Below, in pieces: positions 18,797 to 27,441 of a DNA stretch of 64,000 nucleotides; within the stretch, counting starts at the first letter, position 1; each line of letters opens with the position of its first letter. Under the pieces are notes generated by a model. That model ran no database searches, was not told the origin of the DNA, and was given only the letters and a program-made list of their open reading frames with translations. The stretch comes from Hyphococcus sp. (GTDB lineage Bacteria > Pseudomonadota > Alphaproteobacteria > Caulobacterales > Parvularculaceae). The stretch lies in contig JAJFGA010000043.1 in the NCBI GenBank assembly GCA_021776375.1, forward strand, positions 1 through 64,000. The letters run 5' to 3'. The position numbers and the translations under genes are program-made.

Positions 18797-20137
18797 TTGG
18801 CGTATGGCGAAAAATGCGGTTCTTTAGCAATTGTTGCAGGCGCAGGGATCGGCGGCCTGGCGGCTGCGGCGGCTTTAGCGCCCCGGTTTGACCGGGTTGT
18901 CATATTAGAAAAAGACCGACAGTTAGGCGACTGCGTCCGCAGGGGGGCGGGTCAAGGCGCCCATATCCACACCTTGCTTCACGGCGGGGAGCTAGGGCTA
19001 GAGCGGCTGATGCCGGGCTTACGCAACGCATTTTTGAGCGCCGGAGCGGTCGAAATAGACGTTGGCAAGAATTTCCATGTTTATGATTTTGACAGCTGGT
19101 ATGTCAGCAGGCCGCTCGGCTTTTCTACTTTGCAGATGAGCCGCCCGGCTTACGAAGCTGTTATTCGCAAACGGGTTTTGGATTTTGGTAATGTGTCGAT
19201 CCAAACCGGGGCGTGCATGACCGGATTATCCATTGAAAAGGGTTGCGTGCGCGGCGTGCGCATATCGGAGGGTTCCGGCGAGCGGGAGCTGATTGCTGAT
19301 TTCGTAGTCGACGCGCGCGGTCGCGGGGGCGCCTTGCCGAGAGACCTCGCCAAAAACGGCTTTGGCGAAACGCCTGAATCGGTGATCGGCATTGCAATGT
19401 CTTATGTGAGTGGTCGTTTCAAGCGAAAAGCGACAGCGAACGAAGAAGCCGAAGCGATGATGATTCGCCCGAGGCTTCCGGACCGGCGCTACGGGCTTGT
19501 CTGTCCGACTGAGAATGATGAGTGTGTCATTTCCCTCGGCGGTCGTGGCGATATTGTACCGCCAACGGATCTTGATGGCTTTTTTGACTATGCTCGCATG
19601 CTGGGGGCGCCTGAATTTTATGAGTTTATTGAGGGTGCTGAGCTGATAGGCGAGTTACGCAGCTATAAAAAACCCACATCTAACTGGCGCCACTACGATA
19701 AAATGCCGTCCTTTCCAATAGGGTTGGCGCCGCTCGGTGATACGATTACGAGTGTCAATCCGGCTTTCGGTCAGGGAATGTCGGCTGCGGTATTTCACGC
19801 ACTCAGCCTTGCATCCGCTCTGGACAAGCACGGGCTCAACAATAGTGATTTGCATCAAGACTATCTTGAAGCTGCAATGAACACGAGCGCCGGTGCATGG
19901 TATCTTGCCGCTTTTGCTGATTTGGAATTTCCTGAAGTTACGGGTGAGCGGCCGGAGAATTTCGATCAGATCAGAGCCTTTTCAAGAGGCCTTAAACTTC
20001 TAAGCGATGATGATCCGGAAATTCACCGCCTGGGTGTTGAAATTGCGCATATGATGCATCCGGCGGAGCTTTTGCAAAGCGAAGAAATCATTGGGCGCGT
20101 CATGAAGAAATTGTTCGAAGCCCAATCAGCGGCTTAA
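18797..20137 (+). CDS. FAD-dependent oxidoreductase (monooxygenase-like)
   Basis: 446 residues. An N-terminal dinucleotide fold (AIVAGAGIGGLAAAAAL...VVILEKD) is followed by GQGAHIHTLLHGGELGLERLMPGL, typical of a large group of FAD hydroxylases and reductases related to aromatic monooxygenases and halogenases. The second FAD motif is APLGDTITSVNPAFGQGMSAA. The substrate cannot be read from sequence. The start is TTG at 18797, supported by GGGGAG 7 bp upstream. The gene is divergent from carB and stands alone. Confidence 0.8.
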   Translation: MAYGEKCGSLAIVAGAGIGGLAAAAALAPRFDRVVILEKDRQLGDCVRRGAGQGAHIHTLLHGGELGLERLMPGLRNAFLSAGAVEIDVGKNFHVYDFDSWYVSRPLGFSTLQMSRPAYEAVIRKRVLDFGNVSIQTGACMTGLSIEKGCVRGVRISEGSGERELIADFVVDARGRGGALPRDLAKNGFGETPESVIGIAMSYVSGRFKRKATANEEAEAMMIRPRLPDRRYGLVCPTENDECVISLGGRGDIVPPTDLDGFFDYARMLGAPEFYEFIEGAELIGELRSYKKPTSNWRHYDKMPSFPIGLAPLGDTITSVNPAFGQGMSAAVFHALSLASALDKHGLNNSDLHQDYLEAAMNTSAGAWYLAAFADLEFPEVTGERPENFDQIRAFSRGLKLLSDDDPEIHRLGVEIAHMMHPAELLQSEEIIGRVMKKLFEAQSAA

Positions 20138-20171
20138 TTTGGGCGTAGCTTAAATTTTCCGAACTTTTCAT

Positions 20172-20201
20172 TTGACATGATACCAAAAGGTTCCTTATAA
20201 C
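20172..20201 (+). promoter_or_regulatory. Sigma70 promoter of the arsR-type operon
   Basis: TTGACA and TATAAC are separated by 18 bp, about 25 bp before the ATG at 20225. This is one of the best consensus promoters in the window. Confidence 0.75.
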
Positions 20202-20216
20202 GTGAAACCATAAGGT
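20182..20216 (+). promoter_or_regulatory. Tandem palindromic operator (ACCAWAAGGT twice)
   Basis: ACCAAAAGGT (20182-20191) lies inside the promoter spacer and ACCATAAGGT (20207-20216) just after the -10 box. They are 25 bp apart centre to centre and nearly palindromic. Their position suits autorepression by the ArsR-type protein encoded next. Confidence 0.6.
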
Positions 20217-20224
20217 TTTATGTT

Positions 20225-20548
20225 ATGAACGAATCTGCACCCGCCCAACCCGTCTTCAGAGCGCTCGCCGACCCGACCCGGCGCGAGATCATATCGATGC
20301 TCGCCGCCGGCGCGCGGCCTGTCGGCGATATTGCCGCTGCGTTCGAGATTACCCGTCCGGCGATCGCAAAGCATTTGCGCATTCTAGAAGAAGGCGGATT
20401 GGTCAGTGTTGAAGTAAAAGGCCGTGAGCGGATCAACCGGCTCAACCCGCAAGCTCTAAAAACCGCTTCGGACTGGCTCAACTATTTTGAGGCTTTCTGG
20501 GATGAACGCCTTGCTAAACTCAAAACTGTCGTGGAGGACAAAAAATGA
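20225..20548 (+). CDS. ArsR family transcriptional regulator
   Basis: 107-residue winged-helix protein (VFRALADPTRREIISMLAAGARPVGDIAAAFEITRPAIAKHLRILEEGGLVSVEVKGRERINRLNP). No metal-binding cysteine cluster is visible, so it is not an obvious arsenic sensor. The sequence resembles ArsR members paired with AHSA1/SRPBCC genes. Its stop overlaps the next start by 4 bp, so the two are translationally coupled. It probably represses its own operon through the tandem ACCAWAAGGT sites. Confidence 0.85.
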   Translation: MNESAPAQPVFRALADPTRREIISMLAAGARPVGDIAAAFEITRPAIAKHLRILEEGGLVSVEVKGRERINRLNPQALKTASDWLNYFEAFWDERLAKLKTVVEDKK

Positions 20549-20967
20549 GTGGAATGAAAATCGTAAAGACATTGTTTTTGAAGGCGCCGCAGGAACATGT
20601 GTGGAAATTTCTGACCGACCCGGACCGACTTGCGGAATGGTTTCACCGCGGCGGCGGCGACCTTACTGAGGGCGGCGATTATGTTTTGCAAACCAACTCA
20701 TATGGCAAAGAGGGCGAAAAGATTTGCTGGGGAAAGGTGCTGGAAATGAAAAAGCCCGAACGGCTCGTACACACATTCACGCATAATTTTCTACAAAATG
20801 TCGAAACAACCTGCACCTGGACGTTGGAGAAAGTCATGGGCGGCACGATTTTAACGCTCGTCCATGAGGGTTGGGACAAGGTCGAGGACGACGCATTCGC
20901 CATGGCCGCAAACCATGACACTGGCTGGGATGAGCATTTTGCACGGCTGCGCAAGGTTGTAAGCTGA
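20545..20967 (+). CDS. SRPBCC / AHSA1-domain protein
   Basis: 140 residues of the START/AHSA1-like fold (KIVKTLFLKAPQEHVWKFLTDPDRLAEWF...). Bacterial members form a hydrophobic pocket and often sit next to an ArsR gene, as here, but their ligands are mostly unknown. The coding overlap with the ArsR gene and the DUF899 gene 28 bp downstream suggest one transcript. Confidence 0.82.
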   Translation: MSGMKIVKTLFLKAPQEHVWKFLTDPDRLAEWFHRGGGDLTEGGDYVLQTNSYGKEGEKICWGKVLEMKKPERLVHTFTHNFLQNVETTCTWTLEKVMGGTILTLVHEGWDKVEDDAFAMAANHDTGWDEHFARLRKVVS

Positions 20968-20995
20968 ACCGTCCGCTCACAAGAGGAGATATCAC

Positions 20996-21700
20996 ATGAA
21001 AACTGGTCAGGTTGTGACTGCGGATGAATGGCTTAAGGCGCGTGTCGATTTGCTTCGCCTGGAAAAGGAACACTCGCGTGCTCGGGACGCGTTAGTTCGC
21101 AAGCGAATGGCGATGCCCTGGGTAGAGATTGAAAAGGAATATGTCTTTGATGATCCGTCCGGCTCTGTCAGCTTGAAAGAGCTATTCGACGGTAAAGACC
21201 AGCTGATCATCTATCATTTCATGTTCAATCCGGAATGGGAGGCAGGATGCAAATCCTGCTCTTTCATTGCCGATCACATTGATCCAGCCGCCGTTCATAT
21301 CGCTGAACGCGATGTCGCGCTTGCCATCGTTTCCAAGGCGCCGATCGACAAACTTCAATCGTTCAAACAGCGAATGGGTTGGCGCTTCAGTTGGGTCTCT
21401 TCAGCAAGTTCTGAATTCAATCGAGACTTTCATGTCTCTTTCACGGATGAAGAACTGAACGGCAAGGGGTATTATAATTTCCGCGAGCAGGGGTTTCCCA
21501 ACCGCGAAGCGCCGGGCATAAGCGTGTTCGCAAAAGGCGATGACGGTGTGATTTATCATACCTATTCAGCCTATGCGCGTGGGCTGGAAGATTATATTTG
21601 CGCCTATCGTCTTCTCGATATTGCGCCCAAGGGGCGCAATGAGGGCGATCTTTCTTACGGCATGGAGTGGCTGCGTCTGAAAGACGAGTATGATCTATAG
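20996..21700 (+). CDS. DUF899 family thioredoxin-like protein
   Basis: 234 residues. The DUF899 signature is clear: an N-terminal VTADEWLKARVDLLRLEKEHSRARDALVRKRMAMPWVEIEKEYVF, then LIIYHFMFNPEWEAGCKSCSFIADH with a CxxC pair, and HVSFT. The fold is thioredoxin-like, but a redox role is only inferred from CKSC. A good RBS (AGAGGAG) precedes the ATG. Last gene of the arsR-AHSA1-DUF899 operon. Confidence 0.85.
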   Translation: MKTGQVVTADEWLKARVDLLRLEKEHSRARDALVRKRMAMPWVEIEKEYVFDDPSGSVSLKELFDGKDQLIIYHFMFNPEWEAGCKSCSFIADHIDPAAVHIAERDVALAIVSKAPIDKLQSFKQRMGWRFSWVSSASSEFNRDFHVSFTDEELNGKGYYNFREQGFPNREAPGISVFAKGDDGVIYHTYSAYARGLEDYICAYRLLDIAPKGRNEGDLSYGMEWLRLKDEYDL

Positions 21701-21840
21701 GCGACATTTTCCACGGTATGTAGCCGTCTAATAAAATTTTTAGCCTGATGTTTGTGACCTTCCTCTTGTGGCGCATGCAATCTGAATATGCTTTGTGTTA
21801 AGCTACATTGCAGATGCAATTAGATTGGGAGGTCATGACC

Positions 21841-22851
21841 ATGAGAGCTTTGGCGTTAATTGGCTTGGCGGCAGGCGTTATTGCGTCCGCTGCGACGGCG
21901 CAGGAAACCGTCGATATTCGCGAATGGGAAGTGCCGTTTGAGAATTCACGTCCGCGCGACCCGTTTGCTGAAAGTGCGAACTCGGTCTGGTTTGTTGGTC
22001 AACGCACGGGATACCTTGCTAATCTACAGGCGGATACTGGCGAGATTTCAAAATTTGATCTCAAACAAGGCTCCGGGCCGCACAATCTGATTGTCGGGTC
22101 CGACGGCATAGTCTGGTATGCCGGAAACAAGCATGGGCTTATCGGCCGATATGACCCAGAAACGGATACGGTCGAAGAAATTCCGATGCCTCGTTCAGCC
22201 GCCCGCGATCCGCACACTCTGGTTTTTGATGCGGGTGAGGAAAATATCTGGTTCACAGTCCAGGGCGGCAACATGGTTGGTCGGCTGAACATTGCTTCGC
22301 GCAAGGTTGACCTTATTGCCTCCAAAACTGAACGGTCGCGGCCTTATGGCATTAAGATGGCCGGCGACGGTTCTGTTTGGGTGGTTCTGTTCGGAACCAA
22401 TAAACTTGCACATATTGACGCTGAGACGCTTGCGCTAACCGAAATTGATTTGCCCCGGAAAGAGGCGCGGCCACGGCGGCTAGAAATTAGCGAGGAGGGC
22501 GCCGTTTGGTATGTTGATTACGCCAAAGGCATGCTTGGTAGATATAATCCCGAAACGGATAAATTTAAGGAATGGCCAATGCCGCAAGGCGAGAGCGCAC
22601 GTCCCTATGGCACGGCGATGGATAGCAAGGGCCGGATCTGGATCGCGGCGAGCGGCGTCAAACCCAATATATTTATGGGATTTAACCCAAAAGACGAGAA
22701 ATTCTTTGCTTTGACGCCAGTGCCGTCCGGCGGCGGTACGATCCGGCATATGCATTATCATGAGCCTTCGGGTGCGGTATGGTTTGGAACCGACACGAAT
22801 TATGTGGGGCGCGCTATTATAGAGCCTGTTAAGGCGGAGAGCGAAGGGTGA
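21841..22851 (+). CDS. Secreted Vgb-like beta-propeller protein
   Basis: 336 residues from ATG at 21841; GGGAGG 8 bp before this ATG makes it better than 21808 or 21835. The signal peptide MRALALIGLAAGVIASAATA is cleaved before QE. The mature part is a run of propeller blades with SxWF/VWYAG...IGRYDPET repeats, as in virginiamycin B lyase and SMP-30-like proteins. A His-rich stretch (IRHMHYHEPSG) is present. Actual streptogramin lyase activity is doubtful for a periplasmic protein. The next gene overlaps it by 4 bp and encodes a CxxCH protein, suggesting a joint extracytoplasmic function. Confidence 0.75.
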   Translation: MRALALIGLAAGVIASAATAQETVDIREWEVPFENSRPRDPFAESANSVWFVGQRTGYLANLQADTGEISKFDLKQGSGPHNLIVGSDGIVWYAGNKHGLIGRYDPETDTVEEIPMPRSAARDPHTLVFDAGEENIWFTVQGGNMVGRLNIASRKVDLIASKTERSRPYGIKMAGDGSVWVVLFGTNKLAHIDAETLALTEIDLPRKEARPRRLEISEEGAVWYVDYAKGMLGRYNPETDKFKEWPMPQGESARPYGTAMDSKGRIWIAASGVKPNIFMGFNPKDEKFFALTPVPSGGGTIRHMHYHEPSGAVWFGTDTNYVGRAIIEPVKAESEG

Positions 22852-23366
22852 ATCGAAGCGTCGCTGCAATCGGTTTGGTATTGACCGCATTAGCTCCTTT
22901 ACCGCTTGCAGCTTATCCTGATGGCGCCCCTTGGGAATCAGCAGACCCGAAAGCCGCTCAAAACTGTGCGTCGTGTCATTATTCTGAAAACCCGGTCGAG
23001 ACTTCGGAAGATATTCTGGTCACCGGGCTGCCCAGTGTAATCGAACGTGGAAAAACCTATTCGCTCAATTTAGCGCTGGTTCACTCAAGCCACGCGTCCA
23101 TGGGTTTTTTGGTATCTGCAAGCCGCGGGACCTTCTCCGGAATTGAAGACGAGACTATTGAAGTTCTGGGCGGAATGGCGCGATCAACGGCGCCGAAAAG
23201 CGCGGCGGATGAGGTCGGTTATTGGATGTTGGAATGGGCGGCGCCATTTGGCCTAAATCCGGGCGAAGTGGTGTCACTCTATATCGCCATCAATGCAGCC
23301 AACGATGACATGTCGCCGTTCGGCGACGTGATTCACTACCGAACAATCGTAATGACAGTTAAATAA
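22848..23366 (+). CDS. Secreted CxxCH protein with Reeler-like domain
   Basis: 172 residues with a signal peptide (MNRSVAAIGLVLTALAPLPLAA) and a single NCASCHYSE motif that could bind c-type haem. A beta-rich region (GKTYSLNLALVHSSHASMGFLVSASRGTFSG) resembles Reeler/choice-of-anchor domains found next to such motifs. Only one CxxCH is present and a distal Met ligand is not obvious. The GTG start overlaps the stop of the propeller gene, so the two proteins are made together. Function unknown; electron transfer is inference. Confidence 0.65.
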   Translation: MNRSVAAIGLVLTALAPLPLAAYPDGAPWESADPKAAQNCASCHYSENPVETSEDILVTGLPSVIERGKTYSLNLALVHSSHASMGFLVSASRGTFSGIEDETIEVLGGMARSTAPKSAADEVGYWMLEWAAPFGLNPGEVVSLYIAINAANDDMSPFGDVIHYRTIVMTVK

Positions 23367-23375
23367 TGCAAGAGC

Positions 23376-24110
23376 TTATTGCCAGCGCTTCGACGTTTTC
23401 TGATCGACCTCATTCGCCGGTTTTTGTTCCGTACCCTGATAGCCGGTAACGCTGTCGCCGACAAAGGGGTTGCTCTGGCGCTCAGCCCCGAATGTTGATG
23501 TTGGCCCGTGCCCGGGGACGAACTGCATATCGGGCCCGAGCGGCCACAGCTTTTGAGTAATCGAATTGATCAGGCTCTGGTGGTCGCTCTGGGGAAAGTC
23601 GGTGCGCCCGATCGATCCGGCAAACAGGACGTCGCCGACAAAGGCGATTTTGACGCCTTGATGATAGATGACGACATGCCCCGGCGTATGGCCGGGCGTC
23701 GCGACGACGTCGAATTCGATACCGTCGAGGTCAAGCGTGTCGCCGTCTTTCAGCCATTTGTCAGGCGCACAATTCTCGCCCATGCCGGGATGGCCATATT
23801 GCGCCCATTGCGATGCGATTTCGTCGAGCCAGAAGGTGTCGGCCTTGTGCGGGCCGATGATCGGCGCGCCGGTTTTGCGTTTGAGATCCTCCGCGCCGCC
23901 AGCGTGATCGAGATGGCCATGGGTCAGCCAGATCTGCTCGATCGTTGCGCCAAACTCTTCAGCGGCCTTCAAAATTTTATCCGCCTCGCCGCCGGGATCG
24001 ACCACCACGGCTTTGCCGGACGGCGCCTTGATGATTGAGCAATTCTGTTGCAACGGCGTCACCGGGACGACGCGAATTTGAAATGGCGGTTGAGCTTGGC
24101 TTTCTGTCAT
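23376..24110 (-). CDS. MBL-fold metallo-hydrolase (glyoxalase II-like)
   Basis: 244 residues with the metallo-beta-lactamase motifs THGHLDHAGG, ATPGHTPGHVVI, FVGDVLFAGSIGRTDF and PGHGPTS. This YcbL/GloB2-like subgroup hydrolyses thioesters such as S-lactoylglutathione or related compounds; the precise substrate is unknown. The last 30 residues are a polar tail beyond the fold. Convergent with the CxxCH gene, with 9 bp between stops. Confidence 0.85.
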   Translation of the reverse strand: MTESQAQPPFQIRVVPVTPLQQNCSIIKAPSGKAVVVDPGGEADKILKAAEEFGATIEQIWLTHGHLDHAGGAEDLKRKTGAPIIGPHKADTFWLDEIASQWAQYGHPGMGENCAPDKWLKDGDTLDLDGIEFDVVATPGHTPGHVVIYHQGVKIAFVGDVLFAGSIGRTDFPQSDHQSLINSITQKLWPLGPDMQFVPGHGPTSTFGAERQSNPFVGDSVTGYQGTEQKPANEVDQKTSKRWQ

Positions 24111-24155
24111 AGGCTTTGGCTAACGCTCGTTCGCAAGGGCGTCAACCGAAGCCCG

Positions 24156-24593
24156 TCAGGCCCCGATATTAACGGCTCTCAGCGTGACGAGTGCGGTAGC
24201 ACACAAAGTGCGCTCATCCCCGCTCTCGCCATAGACATTCACTTGAATGACGCCAATTGTGCCGCCCGCTGAGACGACGGTAGCCTCCGCTGCGAGCGTC
24301 TCGCCTTGTGCCGGTTTTAGAAAATTGATTTTCAACTCTATCGTCATGCAAGACCGGCCGCCCGCAAGCACTGATGCGTAAGCTGCGCCCGCAGCATGGT
24401 CAGCAAGGCCCGTTACGACGCCAGCATGAACATAGCCGAGAAATTGCGTCAGCTCTTCTTTCGGCGCGACCTCAAGGGTCACTTTGCCCTCTTCAAAATC
24501 GCGGATCTTAAAGCCGGACGCGCCGGTGAAGCCCTTATCGGTGATTTTCTGAAATAGATCTTGGAGGTTTTGATTTGTCATAGGGGGAGGCAT
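24156..24593 (-). CDS. PaaI family hotdog thioesterase
   Basis: 145 residues of the hotdog fold (FLGYVHAGVVTGLADHAAGAAYASVL...MTIELKINFLKPAQGETLAAEATVVSAG). The HAGV...DHAAG stretch matches the PaaI-like acyl-CoA thioesterase active site, where Asp and the helix dipole activate water. It lies upstream of the MBL hydrolase on the same strand, 45 bp apart; both may act on thioesters. Confidence 0.82.
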   Translation of the reverse strand: MPPPMTNQNLQDLFQKITDKGFTGASGFKIRDFEEGKVTLEVAPKEELTQFLGYVHAGVVTGLADHAAGAAYASVLAGGRSCMTIELKINFLKPAQGETLAAEATVVSAGGTIGVIQVNVYGESGDERTLCATALVTLRAVNIGA

Positions 24594-24688
24594 AAGGCTT
24601 TGCAGGCGACATGAAAATGACTTTTGGCAGTTCGCCTGCCAGTGTTATGTTTATTGCTTGATCAAAGTTCCGGAAGCTTGCTCGAACA

Positions 24689-25870
24689 GTGACCCTGAAA
24701 ATCTCAAATCGCGAAGCGCGCCGATTATGGCTGGACCGTCAAGGCTTGCTGGAGACGCCCACAGGTCAGCTCGACCAGCAGGGGCTTGCCGCGATCATCG
24801 AGCGGCTGGGCTTTGTGCAACTCGATACGATCCGGATCATCGCCCGCGCTCATGATCATATTTTGTGGTCGCGCAATCAGAATTACCGCGAACCGATGCT
24901 CGATCAGTTGATGCGGGACCGCATGGTGTTTGAGCATTTCACGCACGACGCCTCGGTGTTACCGATGAAATCTTATCCATACTGGCGGCGGCAGTTTGAG
25001 CGCATGCGCGCGCGCGTAGAGGACAGCAGATGGTATGAATTGATGCCGTCGAAACGTGAGCGCGAAAAGATTTTGAAACGGGTGGAAGAAGAGGGGCCCT
25101 TATCGACGCGCGATTTCGAGGCGAGGGCGAAACCGAAATCCAAACATGCCTGGGCGCGCCCGCCGCACAAGATTGCGCTTGATTTTTACTGGTATGCGGG
25201 CGTCCTTGCGACCTGCCACCGCAAGAATTTCATCAAGCATTATAATGTGAGCGAGAAAGTCATCCCCGGCGAACACCGGGACCGATCAATTACCGACGCC
25301 AAACAGCTCGACTGGCTTTGCTCAAACGGCCTTGAGCGGCTCGGCTTCGCAACCGAAGGCGACCTTCAGCGGTTCTGGGACGCCGCTGATCTAGGTGAAG
25401 TCAAAGGCTGGACAAAGAAGAACCGGAAGCGGCTCGTGGATGTCGAAATCGAAGGCGCGGATGGCGGGGCATACAAAGCGTTGGCGCCAGCCGATATTGA
25501 AGAACGGCTGAAGGCGTTGAGCCCTGCGACCAGCCGCCTACGTCTCCTCAACCCATTTGATCCGGTCATTCGCGACCGCCGCCGCCTCGAGCGGTTATTC
25601 GGTTTCGATTATCGCGTGGAAATGTTCACCCCCGCCGCAAAACGTCAGTATGGCTATTATGTCTACCCGATGCTGGAAGGCGAACGCTTTGTCGGCCGCA
25701 TCGAAGCCAAGGCCGACCGCAAGAAGGGAACGCTTTCCATCGACAATATCTGGTGGGAGAAGGGTGTGAAGGCAACCAACGCGCGCCGGCGTAAACTCGA
25801 GGCGGAACTGGAGCGCATCGGCCGGTTTGTTGGGGCGAAGGATGTGGATTGGAAGTGTAAGGCGGTTTAA
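24689..25870 (+). CDS. YcaQ-type winged-helix DNA glycosylase
   Basis: 393 residues of the HTH_42/YcaQ (AlkX-like) family. Family enzymes unhook interstrand crosslinks and excise bulky N-alkyl adducts. The catalytic Q-phi-D motif is visible as VQLDTIRIIARAHDHILWSR (about residues 38-57). The C-terminal LRLLNPFDPVIRDRRRLERLFGFDYRVEMF is the other family hallmark. The start is GTG at 24689. It stands alone before a repeat that ends at the carA stop codon. Confidence 0.82.
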   Translation: MTLKISNREARRLWLDRQGLLETPTGQLDQQGLAAIIERLGFVQLDTIRIIARAHDHILWSRNQNYREPMLDQLMRDRMVFEHFTHDASVLPMKSYPYWRRQFERMRARVEDSRWYELMPSKREREKILKRVEEEGPLSTRDFEARAKPKSKHAWARPPHKIALDFYWYAGVLATCHRKNFIKHYNVSEKVIPGEHRDRSITDAKQLDWLCSNGLERLGFATEGDLQRFWDAADLGEVKGWTKKNRKRLVDVEIEGADGGAYKALAPADIEERLKALSPATSRLRLLNPFDPVIRDRRRLERLFGFDYRVEMFTPAAKRQYGYYVYPMLEGERFVGRIEAKADRKKGTLSIDNIWWEKGVKATNARRRKLEAELERIGRFVGAKDVDWKCKAV

Positions 25871-25905
25871 GTCGGCTTATTTCGCGCCTGTTTTGCTGTC
25901 CAAAG

Positions 25906-26045
25906 CCCCCCCTTCGACCGCTTCGCGGCCGTCAAAAGTATACTTTTGACTCCCCGCAAGCGGGGGAAGAAGAAACAAGCTGCAAACTCAGAGTTATTCC
26001 TCCCCCGTTCTACGGGGGATGTGTCGCCAAAGGCGACGGAGGGGG
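25906..26045. repeat. Intergenic element made of five hairpins
   Basis: 140 bp fill the gap between the convergent ycaQ-like gene and carA. They contain CCGC/GCGG, a perfect 20-bp palindrome GTCAAAAGTATACTTTTGAC, CCCCGC/GCGGGG, CCCCCG/CGGGGG and GTCGCC/GGCGAC. The outer ends (CCCCCCCTTCG and CGGAGGGGG) are roughly complementary. It looks like a mobile palindromic repeat unit and also a bidirectional transcription stop. Confidence 0.7.
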
Positions 26046-27215
26046 TTAAGCCGCCTTTAAACCTTCAACAAACCTTCTGAAAATATAAAAACTATCCTCC
26101 GGCCCGGGTGAAGCTTCCGGGTGGTGCTGCACGGAAATCGCGGGTGCGTCTTTCAGCGCCAGGCCGGAATTTGAGCCGTCAAAGAGCGAGACATGGGTCT
26201 CGACAACATTGTCGGGCAGGCTACCGCTATCGACGGTAAAGCCGTGGTTCATAGAGACGATCTCGACCTTGCCGGTGGCGAGGTCTTTGACCGGATGATT
26301 GGCGCCGTGATGGCCCTGTGCCATCTTTATTGTCTTGGCGCCGGCGGCGAGCGCTAAAATCTGGTGACCAAGACAGATGCCGAGGATCGGCACTTTGTTT
26401 TCTATCAGCTTACGGATGACGGGCGCTGCATATTGCGCGGTCGCCGCCGGGTCGCCCGGCCCGTTGGAAAGGACAACGCCGTCGGGTTTGTCTTGCATGA
26501 TATCGTCATAGCTCGCCGTCGCCGTCACAACTTTAACGCGGCAGCCTTCGCTGGCGAGGCGGCGTAAAATATTTCGTTTGACGCCGTAATCGATGACGAC
26601 AATTTTCGGGCCGGGGCCTTCTTGCACACCATATCCGTCCGGCCATATCCAGCCGGTCTCGCTATAGCTGTAGGATTGCGGCGTCGTCACCTCTTTGGCG
26701 AGGTCGCGCCCATCGAGACCGGGCCAGGCTTTGGCGCGCGCGGCCAACGCCTCGACATCGAAGACGCCCGCCGGGTTATGGGCGATCACGCCCTGGGGCA
26801 TGCCTTGCTCGCGAATCAAGGCGGTGAGGGCGCGTGTGTCGATGCCGGCGATAGCGATAATGCCGCGACGGCGCAGCCATGCGCCAAGGTCGAGTTGCGC
26901 ACGGTAGCTCGACGGGCTGGTGACGCTGGCGCGAAAGACGGCGCCGCGCGCTGCGGTTGCGGCAGCGGGCGATGCATTTTCAACGTCATCTGGGTTGACG
27001 CCGACATTGCCAATATGCGGGAAGGTGAAGGTGATGATCTGGGCCGCATAAGACGGGTCGGTCAAAATTTCCTGATAACCGGTCATTGCGGTATTGAAAC
27101 AAACCTCGCCGACAGCCTCGCCAACGGCCCCCAGCCCTTCGCCGTAAAGCGCTGTTCCGTCAGCCAAAATCAGTGCGGCGGTGGGGTTTGGCAGGGGTGC
27201 TTGACTAATTTTCAC
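26046..27215 (-). CDS. carA: Carbamoyl-phosphate synthase small subunit
   Basis: 389 residues. The N-terminal CarA domain (PTAALILADGTALYGEG...CFNTAMTGYQEILTDPSYAAQIITFTFPHIGNVG) is followed by a class I glutamine amidotransferase with nucleophile Cys in GICLGHQILALAAG and a HPEASPGP His/Glu pair. It supplies ammonia to CarB. The gene diverges from the yqeY-type gene, the standard alphaproteobacterial arrangement. Confidence 0.97.
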   Translation of the reverse strand: MKISQAPLPNPTAALILADGTALYGEGLGAVGEAVGEVCFNTAMTGYQEILTDPSYAAQIITFTFPHIGNVGVNPDDVENASPAAATAARGAVFRASVTSPSSYRAQLDLGAWLRRRGIIAIAGIDTRALTALIREQGMPQGVIAHNPAGVFDVEALAARAKAWPGLDGRDLAKEVTTPQSYSYSETGWIWPDGYGVQEGPGPKIVVIDYGVKRNILRRLASEGCRVKVVTATASYDDIMQDKPDGVVLSNGPGDPAATAQYAAPVIRKLIENKVPILGICLGHQILALAAGAKTIKMAQGHHGANHPVKDLATGKVEIVSMNHGFTVDSGSLPDNVVETHVSLFDGSNSGLALKDAPAISVQHHPEASPGPEDSFYIFRRFVEGLKAA

Positions 27216-27441
27216 GAAGGCATATCTCTTTTTAGTTCTGGCGCCATATGCCAGCAGCGCGGCGGGACTGGCGATTGCGGTTTTAGCCGGCGCAAATTGG
27301 CGCGAAGCTATGCGAGCGCGCCGTTTGGGTCAACAACACACGAGACGGAATTTACCCAACCAAAACAATCTTATAGATTTAAACTCCTGCTGGTGGCGCA
27401 AGTTTTGAATTGCGCGCGCAAAAGCTTTTGGAGAATTACCG

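Noticed and set aside
20225-20548. Arsenic resistance operon
   Set aside because: The ArsR-type protein lacks visible metal-binding cysteines and no arsenate or arsenite genes are nearby.
21841-22851. Streptogramin resistance gene (vgb)
   Set aside because: The protein has a signal peptide and is coupled to a CxxCH protein; propeller similarity alone does not support antibiotic lyase activity.
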